A DNA stretch of 64,000 bases from Ancylobacter rudongensis (GTDB lineage Bacteria > Pseudomonadota > Alphaproteobacteria > Rhizobiales > Xanthobacteraceae). Below, one piece after another: positions 1 to 7,906 of this stretch. The position numbers were made by a program, and so were the translations under genes. The DNA lies in assembly GCF_900100155.1 (NCBI RefSeq), contig NZ_FMTP01000002.1, positions 186,001-250,000 of the forward strand. Reading direction: 5' to 3'. The notes below the pieces were generated by a model. The model saw only the letters and a list, made by a program, of their open reading frames with translations, did no database searches and was not told where the DNA came from. Numbering within the stretch: the first letter of the stretch is position 1; each line of letters opens with the position of its first letter.

Positions 1-769
1 CCGCATCGGTGAGCGAGGCATTGAGCACAGGCGCGCGCACCGCATGGCCGTTCAGCTTGCCCTTCAGCTCGGGATAGATCAGCGCGATGGCGGTGGCGCT
101 CCCCGTCGTGGTCGGCTGCAGCGACAGCATGGCGGAACGGGCGCGGCGCAGATCCTTGTGCGGGGCGTCGACCACGACATTGGTGTTGGTGGGGTTGTGG
201 ATGGTGGTGATCTGGCCGTGGCGGATGCCGATCGCCTCATGCACCACCTTCACCACGGGAGCGAGGCAGTTGGTGGTGCAGGATGCGGCGGTGACGATGG
301 GATGCGTTGCCGGCTCATAGAGATGCTCGTTGACGCCGACGACGACATTGAGCACCGAGGGGTCCTTCACAGGCGCGGCGACGATGACGCGCTTGGCGCC
401 ACGGTCCAGATGACCTTGCAGCGCCGCCGGGGTCAGGAACTTGCCGGTGCATTCCAGCACGACATCGACGCCGAGATCGCCCCACGGGATGTCGCCCGGG
501 GCGGCATGGGCCGAAAAGGAGATGGGCGTGCCATTGACGGTGATGGCCTCCTCGCCGACGGCCTCGATCGGCGCCCGCCAGCGACCCTGCACGCTGTCGA
601 ATTCCAGAAGATGCGCCGTCGCCGCCGCGCCGCCCTTGAGCTCATTGACATGAACGATATCGAGCCGGTTGCCGGCGCGCGGATCGCTGGCCTGGCGCTC
701 GGCAGCCCCCATCGCCGCGCGCAGGGCGAGGCGCCCGATCCGCCCCATGCCATTGATGCCAACTTTCAT
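1..769 (-). CDS. Arsenic-operon glyceraldehyde-3-phosphate dehydrogenase, 3' end beyond window
   Basis: The 256 visible residues form a type I GAPDH. A Rossmann motif ([11 protein letters not shown]) lies at residues 4-14 and the catalytic ASCTTNC motif at about 162-168, with Cys164 as nucleophile. The C-terminal part lies left of position 1. In arsenic operons this enzyme makes 1-arseno-3-phosphoglycerate from glyceraldehyde-3-phosphate and arsenate, which the ArsJ exporter removes (known for arsJ-linked GAPDHs). Here it follows arsH on the same strand after a 179-nt gap carrying a possible ArsR site, which argues for an arsenic role and not central glycolysis. ArsJ would be expected next, outside the window. 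The start ATG at 769 begins exactly at the conserved [12 protein letters not shown] terminus. A housekeeping GAPDH remains possible but less likely. Confidence 0.88.
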   Translation of the reverse strand, partial: MKVGINGMGRIGRLALRAAMGAAERQASDPRAGNRLDIVHVNELKGGAAATAHLLEFDSVQGRWRAPIEAVGEEAITVNGTPISFSAHAAPGDIPWGDLGVDVVLECTGKFLTPAALQGHLDRGAKRVIVAAPVKDPSVLNVVVGVNEHLYEPATHPIVTAASCTTNCLAPVVKVVHEAIGIRHGQITTIHNPTNTNVVVDAPHKDLRRARSAMLSLQPTTTGSATAIALIYPELKGKLNGHAVRAPVLNASLTDA

Positions 770-911
770 CCCCGGTTTCCTTCTGCACAGGCCCGCTTTC
801 GCCATGTGCGCCATGGCTGTTGCGCCGTACCAGCCGCAGATGACAGTTTGGTGACAGTCTCGGACACCTCCCGGCGGAAGGCATTGAAAATCGGTCGTTC
901 AGTTCTCATTT

Positions 912-928
912 ATTTCGAGACGCATCGA
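912..928. promoter_or_regulatory. Candidate ArsR binding site upstream of the GAPDH gene
   Basis: The arrangement ATTTCGA-N6-TCGA occurs in the arsH-GAPDH gap. It matches the spacing of sites at 4701-4717 and 6678-6694 in front of the two arsR genes. Function is inferred from this three-way similarity only. Confidence 0.4.
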
Positions 929-948
929 CGCAATCGACGAACCTTGCC

Positions 949-1701
949 TCAGCGTGTCGGGGCCGCGCCGGTCATGGCGATGGTGGAGAGATCCCCCTCC
1001 GCTGCCACCGCCGCCTTGAGCGCGGCCTCGCGGCGCTCGCTGTAGCGGCTGGTGAAATAGTCCCGGCGCTCGCGGGTGAGCAGCGTGAACTTCATCAGTT
1101 CCTCCATCACGTCGACCACCCGGTCATAATAGGGCGACGGCTTCATCCGCCCGGCGGCGTCGAATTCCTCGAACGCTTTGGCCACCGAGGACTGGTTGGG
1201 AATGGTGATCATCCGCATCCAGCGGCCGAGCACGCGCAGCGTGTTCACCGCATTGAAGGATTGCGAGCCACCGCTCACCTGCATCACCGCCAGCGTGCGG
1301 CCCTGGGTCGGGCGGATGCCGCGATATTCCAGCGGCAGCCAGTCGATCTGGCTCTTGAACACGCCTGTTATGGTGCCGTGCCGTTCCGGGCTGCACCACA
1401 CCTGCCCTTCCGACCATTCCGACAGGCTGCGCAGTTCCTGCACCTTGGGATGGTCCGCCGGCACCGCGTCCGGCAGGGGCAAGTCGCGGGGATCGAAGAT
1501 ACGCGTCTCCGCGCCCATGGCGGTGAGCAGGCGCGCCGCCTCCTCGACCAGTAGCCGGCTATAGGACCGCTCGCGCAGCGAACCATAGAGCAGCAGGATG
1601 CGCGGCGGATGGGTCAGCGGCGCGGCGGGCGCCAGCTTGTCCGCGTCCGGCCGGTCGAAATGGGCGAGATCGAGCGCCTCGGTGAAATCGTCTGTGGTCA
1701 T
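949..1701 (-). CDS. arsH: ArsH, NADPH-dependent FMN reductase / organoarsenical oxidase
   Basis: A flavodoxin-like protein of about 250 residues. The FMN-phosphate loop [12 protein letters not shown] lies at residues 40-51, with [23 protein letters not shown] further on, a run typical of ArsH. ArsH oxidises trivalent methylated and aromatic arsenicals to the less toxic pentavalent forms using NADPH and FMN, in the cytosol (family knowledge). The ATG at 1701 shares one base with the TGA of the upstream MFS gene (TGATG), so the two are translationally coupled. An upstream in-frame start at 1758 would lie deep inside the MFS gene and is not favoured. It is the last gene of the arsR1-arsO-MFS-arsH run. 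Confidence 0.93.
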   Translation of the reverse strand: MTTDDFTEALDLAHFDRPDADKLAPAAPLTHPPRILLLYGSLRERSYSRLLVEEAARLLTAMGAETRIFDPRDLPLPDAVPADHPKVQELRSLSEWSEGQVWCSPERHGTITGVFKSQIDWLPLEYRGIRPTQGRTLAVMQVSGGSQSFNAVNTLRVLGRWMRMITIPNQSSVAKAFEEFDAAGRMKPSPYYDRVVDVMEELMKFTLLTRERRDYFTSRYSERREAALKAAVAAEGDLSTIAMTGAAPTR

Positions 1702-2957
1702 CAAGAAACCTCGGATGATGCGCGGCGCGACAGGAAGGCGGCCAGCCAGAAGCCGCACGCCAGCAGCAGGGTCAGGACGATGATGGCAAGCAGCACACCA
1801 TCATAGGAGCCCGACATCGACCAGATCAGCGCCGCCGCCAGCGGGGCCACTGCGCGCGAAATCGTGCTCGGCGCCGACATCGCCCCGTTCACCGCGCCAT
1901 AGGCCTCGCGGGTGAGCATTTCCGGCACGGAGAGGCCGCGCACAATGGTGGTGATGCCGTTGGCCGCGCCATAGAACAGGGCGACGAGCGCGATCAGCAG
2001 GAAGCTCGGCGGCAGCACATCGAGCGCCACCAGCGCCAGCGGGAACACCGCCACCGTGACCGAACCGATCAGCCGCACCGGCGCGCGCGGCGCGAACACC
2101 CAGATGGCGACGCGCCCCGCCACCTGCGCCGGGCCGATCAGCGTCATGGCGGCGACCACGGCGGAAACCTCGAACCCCTTCTCCACCAGCATCGGGTAGA
2201 GGTGGAAGGTGAAGGCCGAGAAGGCGGCGGAATAGGCGGTGAAGGCCACCGCCAGCGCCCAGAACACCGGCTGGCGCGCCGCCCACGCCACCGCCGCCCG
2301 GCCGCTGAGCGGCGCCACTGACGCGGAGGCGCGGTGCGGCGGCGCATCGGCGGCGGGGTCGATCACCGACCAGTAGCAGCCGGCACAGACGAGGATGTTG
2401 ATGCAAGCCAGCACCAGCAGCGCGTCGCGCCAGCCCACCGTGTCGAGCAGCAGCTGCACCAGCGGGATGAACACGGTGGAGGCGAAGCCGCCCCACAGGG
2501 TGAGCGCCGTGATCCCCGCCCGCGCATGCGACGGGCCGGAGCGGCGGGCGATGACGGCGAAGGCGGGATCGTACAGCGTCGCCGCTTGCAGCGCGCCGAT
2601 GCCGGCCACCGCGACATAGAACAAAGCGAGGCTCTCGACCTGCGACCACAGCACCAGCAGCAGGCCCGCCAGCACCGAGCCGATGGTCATGATCGCCCGG
2701 CCATGGCCCCGGTCGATGGCGGCGCCGATCGGATAGGCCGCCAGCCCTGCGAAGGCGAGGCCCAGCGTCGCCGCGCCATAGAGCGCGCTCTTCGACCAGC
2801 CGAGCTCATGGCCCATCGCCTCGGCGATCAGCGGGAAACTGTAATAGAGCGAGCCCCAGGAGCAGATCTGGCCGATGCCGAGCCCGGTGACGAACAGGCT
2901 GCGCCCGCCGGGCGGGCGATGCTCGCCAGCGCCGGCGACAAGAACATTCTCGCTCAC
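1701..2957 (-). CDS. MFS efflux transporter of the arsenic operon (ArsK-like candidate)
   Basis: A 418-residue major facilitator protein with about 12 hydrophobic segments and the loop between the two six-helix halves near residues 195-220. The GTG start at 2957 overlaps the stop of the preceding flavoprotein (GTGA), and the gene ends overlapping arsH, so it is embedded in the arsenic operon. MFS proteins in alphaproteobacterial ars operons include ArsK (trivalent arsenic and antimony, organoarsenicals) and ArsJ (arsenophosphoglycerate). Position between arsO-like and arsH genes fits an exporter of processed arsenicals. I cannot separate ArsK from other MFS types by eye. ArsJ is less likely because the GAPDH is not adjacent. 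Confidence 0.82.
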   Translation of the reverse strand: MSENVLVAGAGEHRPPGGRSLFVTGLGIGQICSWGSLYYSFPLIAEAMGHELGWSKSALYGAATLGLAFAGLAAYPIGAAIDRGHGRAIMTIGSVLAGLLLVLWSQVESLALFYVAVAGIGALQAATLYDPAFAVIARRSGPSHARAGITALTLWGGFASTVFIPLVQLLLDTVGWRDALLVLACINILVCAGCYWSVIDPAADAPPHRASASVAPLSGRAAVAWAARQPVFWALAVAFTAYSAAFSAFTFHLYPMLVEKGFEVSAVVAAMTLIGPAQVAGRVAIWVFAPRAPVRLIGSVTVAVFPLALVALDVLPPSFLLIALVALFYGAANGITTIVRGLSVPEMLTREAYGAVNGAMSAPSTISRAVAPLAAALIWSMSGSYDGVLLAIIVLTLLLACGFWLAAFLSRRASSEVS

Positions 2958-4300
2958 GCCGGCACTCCACAGCAGCCCGTGGAGGCGGCGGGGATCGCCG
3001 GCGTGGGAGGCGCGCAACAGGCGGCGCCGGTTTCACGCGGGGCGGTGCTGCACACCCCGGTTTCGGGCAATACCAGATGCACGTCCCGCGCCGCCGCGTG
3101 ATCGCCGGCAATCTCGGCGATGACGGAGCGGACCTGCTCATAGCCGGTCATCATCAGGAAGGTCGGCGCCCGCCCATAGGCTTTCGAGCCGACGATGTAG
3201 AAGCCGGGTTCCGGATGCGCCAGCTCCGCCGCGCCATGCGGCGGCACGGTGCCGCACGAGTGGAGATTGGGGTCGATCAGCGGCGCGAGCGCCAGCGGGG
3301 CCTCGACGTTCGGATCGAGCGCGGCCCGCAATTCGCGGCACAGCGACAGGTCGGGCCGCGAGCCGGTGGCGATGATCAGGCGGTCAAGGGTGAGGCGGCG
3401 CGGGTCGCCCTCCACCCGCGCGGTGAGGGCCAGGGCCTCGCCCGCCCGCTCCAGCCGCTCCGTCGCGAAGGGCGAGAGCACGGTAAGCCGGCCCGTTTCG
3501 ACCGCCTGGCGGGCGGCGAGGCCAAGGGCGCCGCGCTCGGCCAGCTTGTCATCGAGACCGCCGCCCAGCGCCTTCTGCAGCCCGTTGCGGCGCAGCGCCC
3601 AGAGGATCCGGGTCTCCGGCGCGTCTTCCTGCAGACGCAGCAGATCCAGCACCGCATTGATGGCGGAATGCCCGCTGCCGGCGACCAGCACCCGCCGGCC
3701 GGCATAGTCGGCGCGGGCATGGCCCAGAATGTCGGGAATGCCATAGGCGATGAGGTCCTGCGCCTCGCGCTCGCCGGGAACGGGCAGCCCGTCGACGCCA
3801 AGCGGGTTCGGCTGGTCCCAGGTGCCGGAGGCATCAAGCACGGCGCGCACCTCGGTGCGCTGCTCGGCCCCGTCGGCATCGCGCCAGATGATCTGGAACG
3901 GGGCCTTCTCCCGGCCGGCGGTGGTGAGTTTGTCGAGGCCGGCGCGGGCGATGGCGCGCACATCGGCCGCGCAGCGCAGATGCGGCGCGAGGGCGGGATG
4001 GCGCGCCAGCGGCTCCAGATAGTCGCGGACGATGTCGGCACCCGTCGGCAAGGCGTCGGGATCGGGCGCCTGCCAGCCCTGTTCCAGCAGCAGGTCCCGG
4101 GCGGCGGCGTCCACATTGTATCGCCACGGCGTGAACACACGCACATGCGCCCAGCTGCGCAGCGCCGTCGCCACCGAAGGGCCACGCTCGAAGATCAGCG
4201 GCGTGAGGCCGCGCCGCACCGCATGGGCGGCGGCGGCCAGCCCGACGGGCCCGGCGCCGATGATGGCGACCGGAAGGTCGGGCGTCGAGGCGGGGTCCAT
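2954..4300 (-). CDS. arsO: ArsO-like flavin-dependent monooxygenase with cysteine-rich tail
   Basis: A 448-residue flavoprotein of the FMO/thioredoxin-reductase type. FAD motif GAGPVG is at residues 15-20 and a second dinucleotide motif AGSGHSA at 207-213. Such genes are called arsO in ars operons; the exact reaction is poorly established, with oxidation of arsenicals proposed. The last 35 residues carry Cys417, paired Cys428-Cys429 and paired Cys443-Cys444 in a Pro/Ala/Thr-rich tail, which could bind As(III) or Sb(III). This tail is not needed for the flavin fold and is unusual. The gene starts 41 nt after arsR1 and overlaps the MFS gene by 4 nt. The symbol is by context and fold. Confidence 0.75.
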   Translation of the reverse strand: MDPASTPDLPVAIIGAGPVGLAAAAHAVRRGLTPLIFERGPSVATALRSWAHVRVFTPWRYNVDAAARDLLLEQGWQAPDPDALPTGADIVRDYLEPLARHPALAPHLRCAADVRAIARAGLDKLTTAGREKAPFQIIWRDADGAEQRTEVRAVLDASGTWDQPNPLGVDGLPVPGEREAQDLIAYGIPDILGHARADYAGRRVLVAGSGHSAINAVLDLLRLQEDAPETRILWALRRNGLQKALGGGLDDKLAERGALGLAARQAVETGRLTVLSPFATERLERAGEALALTARVEGDPRRLTLDRLIIATGSRPDLSLCRELRAALDPNVEAPLALAPLIDPNLHSCGTVPPHGAAELAHPEPGFYIVGSKAYGRAPTFLMMTGYEQVRSVIAEIAGDHAAARDVHLVLPETGVCSTAPRETGAACCAPPTPAIPAASTGCCGVPA

Positions 4301-4341
4301 TTTCTATCCTTCCGGTATCTTGGAAATATAGGCCCAGAATT

Positions 4342-4659
4342 TCAGCTCGCCGCGGCCTCGGAGGCGACGCAGGCGGCATCGGCACAGCATTCGTCGGCGA
4401 GATAGCCGATCAGCGCGTCCATGGCGGGATAATGGGCGCGGCAGATCAGCGTGGTGGCGTGGCGCTCCTGCGTCACCAGCCCGGTGTCGACGAGGCGCTT
4501 CAGATGATGCGACAGCGTGGAAGCGGCGATGCCGATCCGCTCCTGCAGGCCGCCGACCGGCAGGCCGGCGTGGCCCGCCCGCACCAGCGTCCGGTAGATC
4601 TGCAATCGGGTCGGATTGCCCAGCGCTTCAAGCTGGCGGGAGGCTTGTTCGAGATTCAT
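4342..4659 (-). CDS. arsR: ArsR-family As(III)-responsive repressor (ArsR1)
   Basis: A 105-residue winged helix protein. The recognition region (GIAASTLSHHLKRL) lies at about residues 43-56. Near the C terminus is a Cys91-Cys92-x4-Cys97 cluster, resembling the As(III) site of Acidithiobacillus ArsR (Cys95, Cys96, Cys102) and unlike the classical helix-4 CxC site. It should repress its own promoter and release on binding As(III) or Sb(III). It heads the arsO-MFS-arsH run. A good promoter places the -10 hexamer only six bases before the ATG, so the transcript may be leaderless. Confidence 0.92.
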   Translation of the reverse strand: MNLEQASRQLEALGNPTRLQIYRTLVRAGHAGLPVGGLQERIGIAASTLSHHLKRLVDTGLVTQERHATTLICRAHYPAMDALIGYLADECCADAACVASEAAAS

Positions 4660-4718
4660 GGAAATAGGTTAGGAGCAGGTGCGGCGCGCGGTCAATCCCT
4701 ATTTCGACATTTATCGAA
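4660..4718 (-). promoter_or_regulatory. arsR1 promoter with ArsR operator candidates
   Basis: Read on the minus strand: -35 TTGACC (4695-4690), an 18-nt spacer, -10 TAACCT (4671-4666), then six bases to the ATG. An 8-bp inverted repeat, GAAATAGG at 4661-4668 and CCTATTTC at 4698-4705, brackets the promoter. A second inverted repeat, TTCGA-N6-TCGAA at 4703-4718, lies just upstream and matches the candidate ArsR motif seen at the other two arsenic promoters. No Shine-Dalgarno sequence precedes the ATG. Confidence 0.5.
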
Positions 4719-4748
4719 GAAAGCCCGTCGCGCCGTCCCCGCCGCCCT

Positions 4749-5828
4749 TTAGGAGCCACCGGGCGCGGTCGCTGGAAACCACTTCTTGCCGAGCCGCAGC
4801 GCGACATGCACGAGCAGGATCAGCACCGGCACCTCGACCAGCGGCCCGATGACGGCGGCAAAGGCCACCGGCGAGGCCAGGCCGAAGGCGGCGATGGCCA
4901 CTGCGATCGCCAGCTCGAAATTATTGCCGGCGGCGGTGAAGGCGATCGCCGTGGTGCGGGGATAATCCGCCTCGATCAGCCGGCCCATGGCGAAGCTGAT
5001 GAGGAACTGGACGACGAAATAGATCGTCAGCGGGATGGCGATGATCACCGCGTCCATCGGCAGGCGCACGAGATCGCCGCCCTTGAGGCTGAACATGGCG
5101 ACGATGGTGAACAAAAGCGCGCCGAGCGTGATCGGGCTGATCCTGGGCAGGAACACGTTGGCGTACCAGTCCGGTCCCTTGCGCGCGATCAGGATGCGGC
5201 GGGTGAGGAAGCCGGCCAGGAACGGAATGCCGAGATAGATCAGCACCGCCTCGGTGATGGTCCAGAAACTGACATCGACGACGCTGCCCTCCAGCCCGAA
5301 CAAGGGCGGCAGCACGGTGAGGAACAGCCAGGCATAGGTGGAGAAGAACAGGATCTGGAAGATCGAGTTGAACGCCACCAGCCCGGCGACATACTGGTTG
5401 TCGCCCTTGGCCAGCTGGTTCCACACCAGCACCATGGCGATGCAGCGCGCCAGCCCGATGAGGATCAGCCCGGTCATGTATTCCGGGTAGTCGCGCAGGA
5501 AGATCACCGCGAGGGCGAACATCAGCGTCGGCCCGATCAGCCAGTTCTGCACCAGCGAGAGCACCAGCACCCGCTTGTCGGCGAAAACCCGATGCAGCTC
5601 CTCGTAGCGCACCTTGGCGAGCGGGGGGTACATCATCAGGATCAGCCCGATGGCGATGGGGATGTTGGTGGAGCCGACCGAGAGCGTGTTCAGCGCCTCC
5701 GGCAGACCGGTGAACACCGTGCCGAGCACGACGCCGAGCGCCATCGCCGCGAAGATCCACACGGTGAGGTAGCGGTCGAGAAAGGACAGCCGCGCGGGCC
5801 GGGGCGTGAGCGCCAGGGTCTGGGACAT
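4749..5828 (-). CDS. acr3: Acr3-type arsenite efflux permease
   Basis: A 359-residue inner-membrane protein with about 10 helices, of the BASS/ACR3 superfamily. It exports As(III) by proton antiport. The two residues known to be essential in Corynebacterium Acr3, Cys129 and Glu305, fall at the same numbers here (LARCIAMV and [10 protein letters not shown]). It lies 17 nt after arsC, giving arsR2-arsC-acr3, the classical order in which reduced arsenite is passed to the exporter. The ATG at 5828 opens the usual short cytoplasmic N terminus. Confidence 0.96.
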   Translation of the reverse strand: MSQTLALTPRPARLSFLDRYLTVWIFAAMALGVVLGTVFTGLPEALNTLSVGSTNIPIAIGLILMMYPPLAKVRYEELHRVFADKRVLVLSLVQNWLIGPTLMFALAVIFLRDYPEYMTGLILIGLARCIAMVLVWNQLAKGDNQYVAGLVAFNSIFQILFFSTYAWLFLTVLPPLFGLEGSVVDVSFWTITEAVLIYLGIPFLAGFLTRRILIARKGPDWYANVFLPRISPITLGALLFTIVAMFSLKGGDLVRLPMDAVIIAIPLTIYFVVQFLISFAMGRLIEADYPRTTAIAFTAAGNNFELAIAVAIAAFGLASPVAFAAVIGPLVEVPVLILLVHVALRLGKKWFPATAPGGS

Positions 5829-5845
5829 GAGGGCTCCGGTTCGGT

Positions 5846-6283
5846 TCAGGCGGCGCGGTTGCCGTGGGCATCAATGACCAGCTGGCCGTCTTCCTTGCGG
5901 AATTCGCCGCGCTGGGGGGCGTCGAGAAGGTCGAGCACGCTCTCCGACGGCCGGCACAGCTTGACGCCGCGCGGGGTGACGACGATCGGCCGGTTCATGA
6001 GGATGGGATGCGCCATCATCGCGTCGAGCAGCGCCTCGTCGCCGAGCGTGGGATCGTCGAGGCCGAGCTCGGCATAGGGCGTGCCCTTCTCGCGCAGCAG
6101 GGCGCTGACCGGAATGCCCATGCGCGCGATCAGCGCCACCAGTTGCTCGCGGGTCGGCGGGGTCTTCAGATACTCGATGATCACAGGCGCGATACCGGCA
6201 TTGAGGATCAGCCCCAGCACGTTGCGCGAGGTGCCGCAGGCGGGGTTGTGATAGATCGTGACGTCGGCACGGTCAGGCGACAT
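5846..6283 (-). CDS. arsC: Glutaredoxin-dependent arsenate reductase ArsC
   Basis: A 145-residue ArsC/Spx-fold protein. The active-site Cys16 lies in [11 protein letters not shown], and [17 protein letters not shown] carries the conserved arginine region. It reduces arsenate to arsenite using glutathione and glutaredoxin. The ATG at 6283 lies inside the end of arsR2 (11-nt overlap) and puts the catalytic cysteine at the usual place. An in-frame start at 6319 would lengthen the overlap and add a Pro/Arg-rich extension with no family support. Cytoplasmic; supplies As(III) to Acr3. Confidence 0.95.
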   Translation of the reverse strand: MSPDRADVTIYHNPACGTSRNVLGLILNAGIAPVIIEYLKTPPTREQLVALIARMGIPVSALLREKGTPYAELGLDDPTLGDEALLDAMMAHPILMNRPIVVTPRGVKLCRPSESVLDLLDAPQRGEFRKEDGQLVIDAHGNRAA

Positions 6284-6677
6284 CGCAGGCCTCCTTGGTG
6301 GAGTTTCCTTGGGCGTCATAGGCGTCTGCGGGCTGCGTCCCGCCGGAGCAGCAGGGCTGAAGATCGGCGATCAGCGGGGCGCAGATCTCCGGCTTGCCAC
6401 CGCAACAATCCTTCAGGATGAAGGAGGCCAGATGACGCACCGCCTCCAGCTGGGCGCGGTAGATGATGAGCCGGCTTTGGCGCTCCGCCACGATCAGCCC
6501 GGCGCGGGCGAGAATGCCGAAATGGGTGGAGAGCGTGTTGTGCGGCACATCAAGCCGCCGCGCGATCTCACCCGCCGCCAGCCCCTGCGGCTCATGGGCG
6601 ACAAGCAGCCGGAACACGTCGAGCCGGGTCGGCTGCGCGAGCGCCGCAAAGGCGGAGAGAGCGTGATCTGTGTCCAT
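6273..6677 (-). CDS. arsR: ArsR-family repressor (ArsR2) with multiple cysteine pairs
   Basis: A 134-residue ArsR-family protein with its winged helix at about residues 12-75 (recognition region PHNTLSTHFGILARAG). Cysteines Cys91-Cys92 (KDCCGGKPEIC), Cys99 and Cys109-Cys110 form the likely As(III) site in the C-terminal part. This differs from ArsR1, so the two repressors may differ in affinity or metalloid choice. It starts at the ATG at 6677, the last possible start before the fold; a reading extended to 6941 runs antisense through other sequence and is rejected. It heads arsR2-arsC-acr3 and overlaps arsC by 11 nt. Confidence 0.93.
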   Translation of the reverse strand: MDTDHALSAFAALAQPTRLDVFRLLVAHEPQGLAAGEIARRLDVPHNTLSTHFGILARAGLIVAERQSRLIIYRAQLEAVRHLASFILKDCCGGKPEICAPLIADLQPCCSGGTQPADAYDAQGNSTKEACDVA

Positions 6678-6712
6678 ATGTCGACGATAGCCGACATGTA
6701 GACGCGACACAA
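6678..6712 (-). promoter_or_regulatory. arsR2 promoter, probably leaderless, with overlapping operator
   Basis: On the minus strand: -35 TTGTGT (6712-6707), a 17-nt spacer, -10 TATCGT (6689-6684), then six bases to the ATG at 6677. An inverted repeat ATGTCG-N8-CGACAT (6678-6697) covers the -10 box and the expected start point. It also fits the pattern AT[G/T]TCGA-N6-[C/T]CGA shared with two other arsenic-region sites. No ribosome-binding site is visible. Confidence 0.5.
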
Positions 6713-6759
6713 GCGTTGTTATCGTGGCCGCCTTGGATGTTCGACCGTCGCGTGGCGAC

Positions 6760-7899
6760 CTAGGGCGGCAACGCGGTCCAGTAGGTCCCTTCCAGCGGGA
6801 AGGGCTGAAAGCGCTGGTGCAGCCGGCGCAGCAGGCCTTCCGGGTCGAGATCGGCGAACAGCTCGGGGTGGAGCCATTTGGCGAAGGCCTGCAGCGCCGC
6901 GACATTGAACGGCGAATTGTAGAAATGGTGCCACACGGCAAAGGCCCGGCCGGATTTCACCGCTGACAGTTCGGCGATGCCGACGCGCCCGGTGGCGCGG
7001 GCGAGGCTGGCGGCTGCCTGCCGGGGCGCGACATCCGGCCCGAGCGCGATCCACGGGCTGTCGGGCGGGCTCGACGCGCTGCCTATGGCGGTGCCGACAT
7101 AGATGTCGGGCGGATTGACCAGCAGATATTCCAGGCTGACCGTGCCGGCATCGGCGGGGATGACACCGGCGGCGAGGTTTGTGCCGCCTGCCGCGGTGAC
7201 GAAATCGCCCATCATGCCGCGCACCATCGTCTCGCAGCAGGGCATCAGCCCCACCCGGCTCTCGATGAAGACGCGCGGCGCCGGTGGGCGGTGCCGCGCC
7301 AGCCGATCGCGCACCTCCTCATAGGCGGCGCGCCACTCGGCGATGAATGCCGCCGCCTCCTCCTCCCGCCCCAGCACGGCGCCAAGCACCTCGATGCTCC
7401 TCGGCGTGCTGACCAGCGGATCGGTGCGGAAATCGATGAAGACGATGGCCACGCCGGCCTGTTCGAGCACCTCGATCACCCGCGCATTGCTTGCTCCCGG
7501 GCCGTGGCCGTCGACGCCGAAGATGGCGACCTGCGGGCGCAGCGCCAGGGCCCGCTCCAGGCTGAAGCTGTCCGCCGAGGCGCGGCCGAAGCGGGGAATC
7601 CCGGCGATGGCAGGAAAGCGCGTGCGGAAGCGGGCATAGGTCGCCGGATCGACCTGCTCATACTCGCCCATCATGCCGACGACGCGGCCGATAGGGTCGT
7701 CGCGTTCGAGAATGGCGAGGGCCGGGATATAGCGGCCCTCGCCAATGATGAGGCGTTCCACCCTGTCGGGCACGGTGACGGCGCGGCCGGCGAGGTCCAC
7801 GATCTCCCGCGCGGCCGCCACCGCCGGCCAGAGCGCCACCAGCCCGGCGGCCAGCAGGGCGGCAAGCGCGGCGACCTTCCCGGCGCGACGCCTCGTCAT
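6760..7899 (-). CDS. Periplasmic binding protein for iron chelate/cobalamin-type ligand
   Basis: A 379-residue protein of the FecB/BtuF-like class. A signal peptide (MTRRRAGKVAALAALLAAGL, ending near residue 30) is followed by EIVDLAGRAVTVPDRVERLI, the usual opening of this family. The start ATG at 7899 places Arg residues and the hydrophobic core correctly; the longer reading to 8013 is antisense to the TonB receptor end. It lies 7 nt after the TonB receptor, so it should take ligand from that receptor in the periplasm. No permease or ATPase gene follows: the next genes are the arsenic operon. The rest of the ABC importer must lie elsewhere, or the protein has a sensing or shuttling role. 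Confidence 0.85.
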   Translation of the reverse strand: MTRRRAGKVAALAALLAAGLVALWPAVAAAREIVDLAGRAVTVPDRVERLIIGEGRYIPALAILERDDPIGRVVGMMGEYEQVDPATYARFRTRFPAIAGIPRFGRASADSFSLERALALRPQVAIFGVDGHGPGASNARVIEVLEQAGVAIVFIDFRTDPLVSTPRSIEVLGAVLGREEEAAAFIAEWRAAYEEVRDRLARHRPPAPRVFIESRVGLMPCCETMVRGMMGDFVTAAGGTNLAAGVIPADAGTVSLEYLLVNPPDIYVGTAIGSASSPPDSPWIALGPDVAPRQAAASLARATGRVGIAELSAVKSGRAFAVWHHFYNSPFNVAALQAFAKWLHPELFADLDPEGLLRRLHQRFQPFPLEGTYWTALPP

Positions 7900-7906
7900 C
7901 GGCGGG

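Noticed and set aside
6678-6941. Longer reading of arsR2 from 6941
   Set aside because: The extra residues lie antisense to the end of the binding-protein gene and resemble no ArsR N terminus; the ATG at 6677 fits the family.
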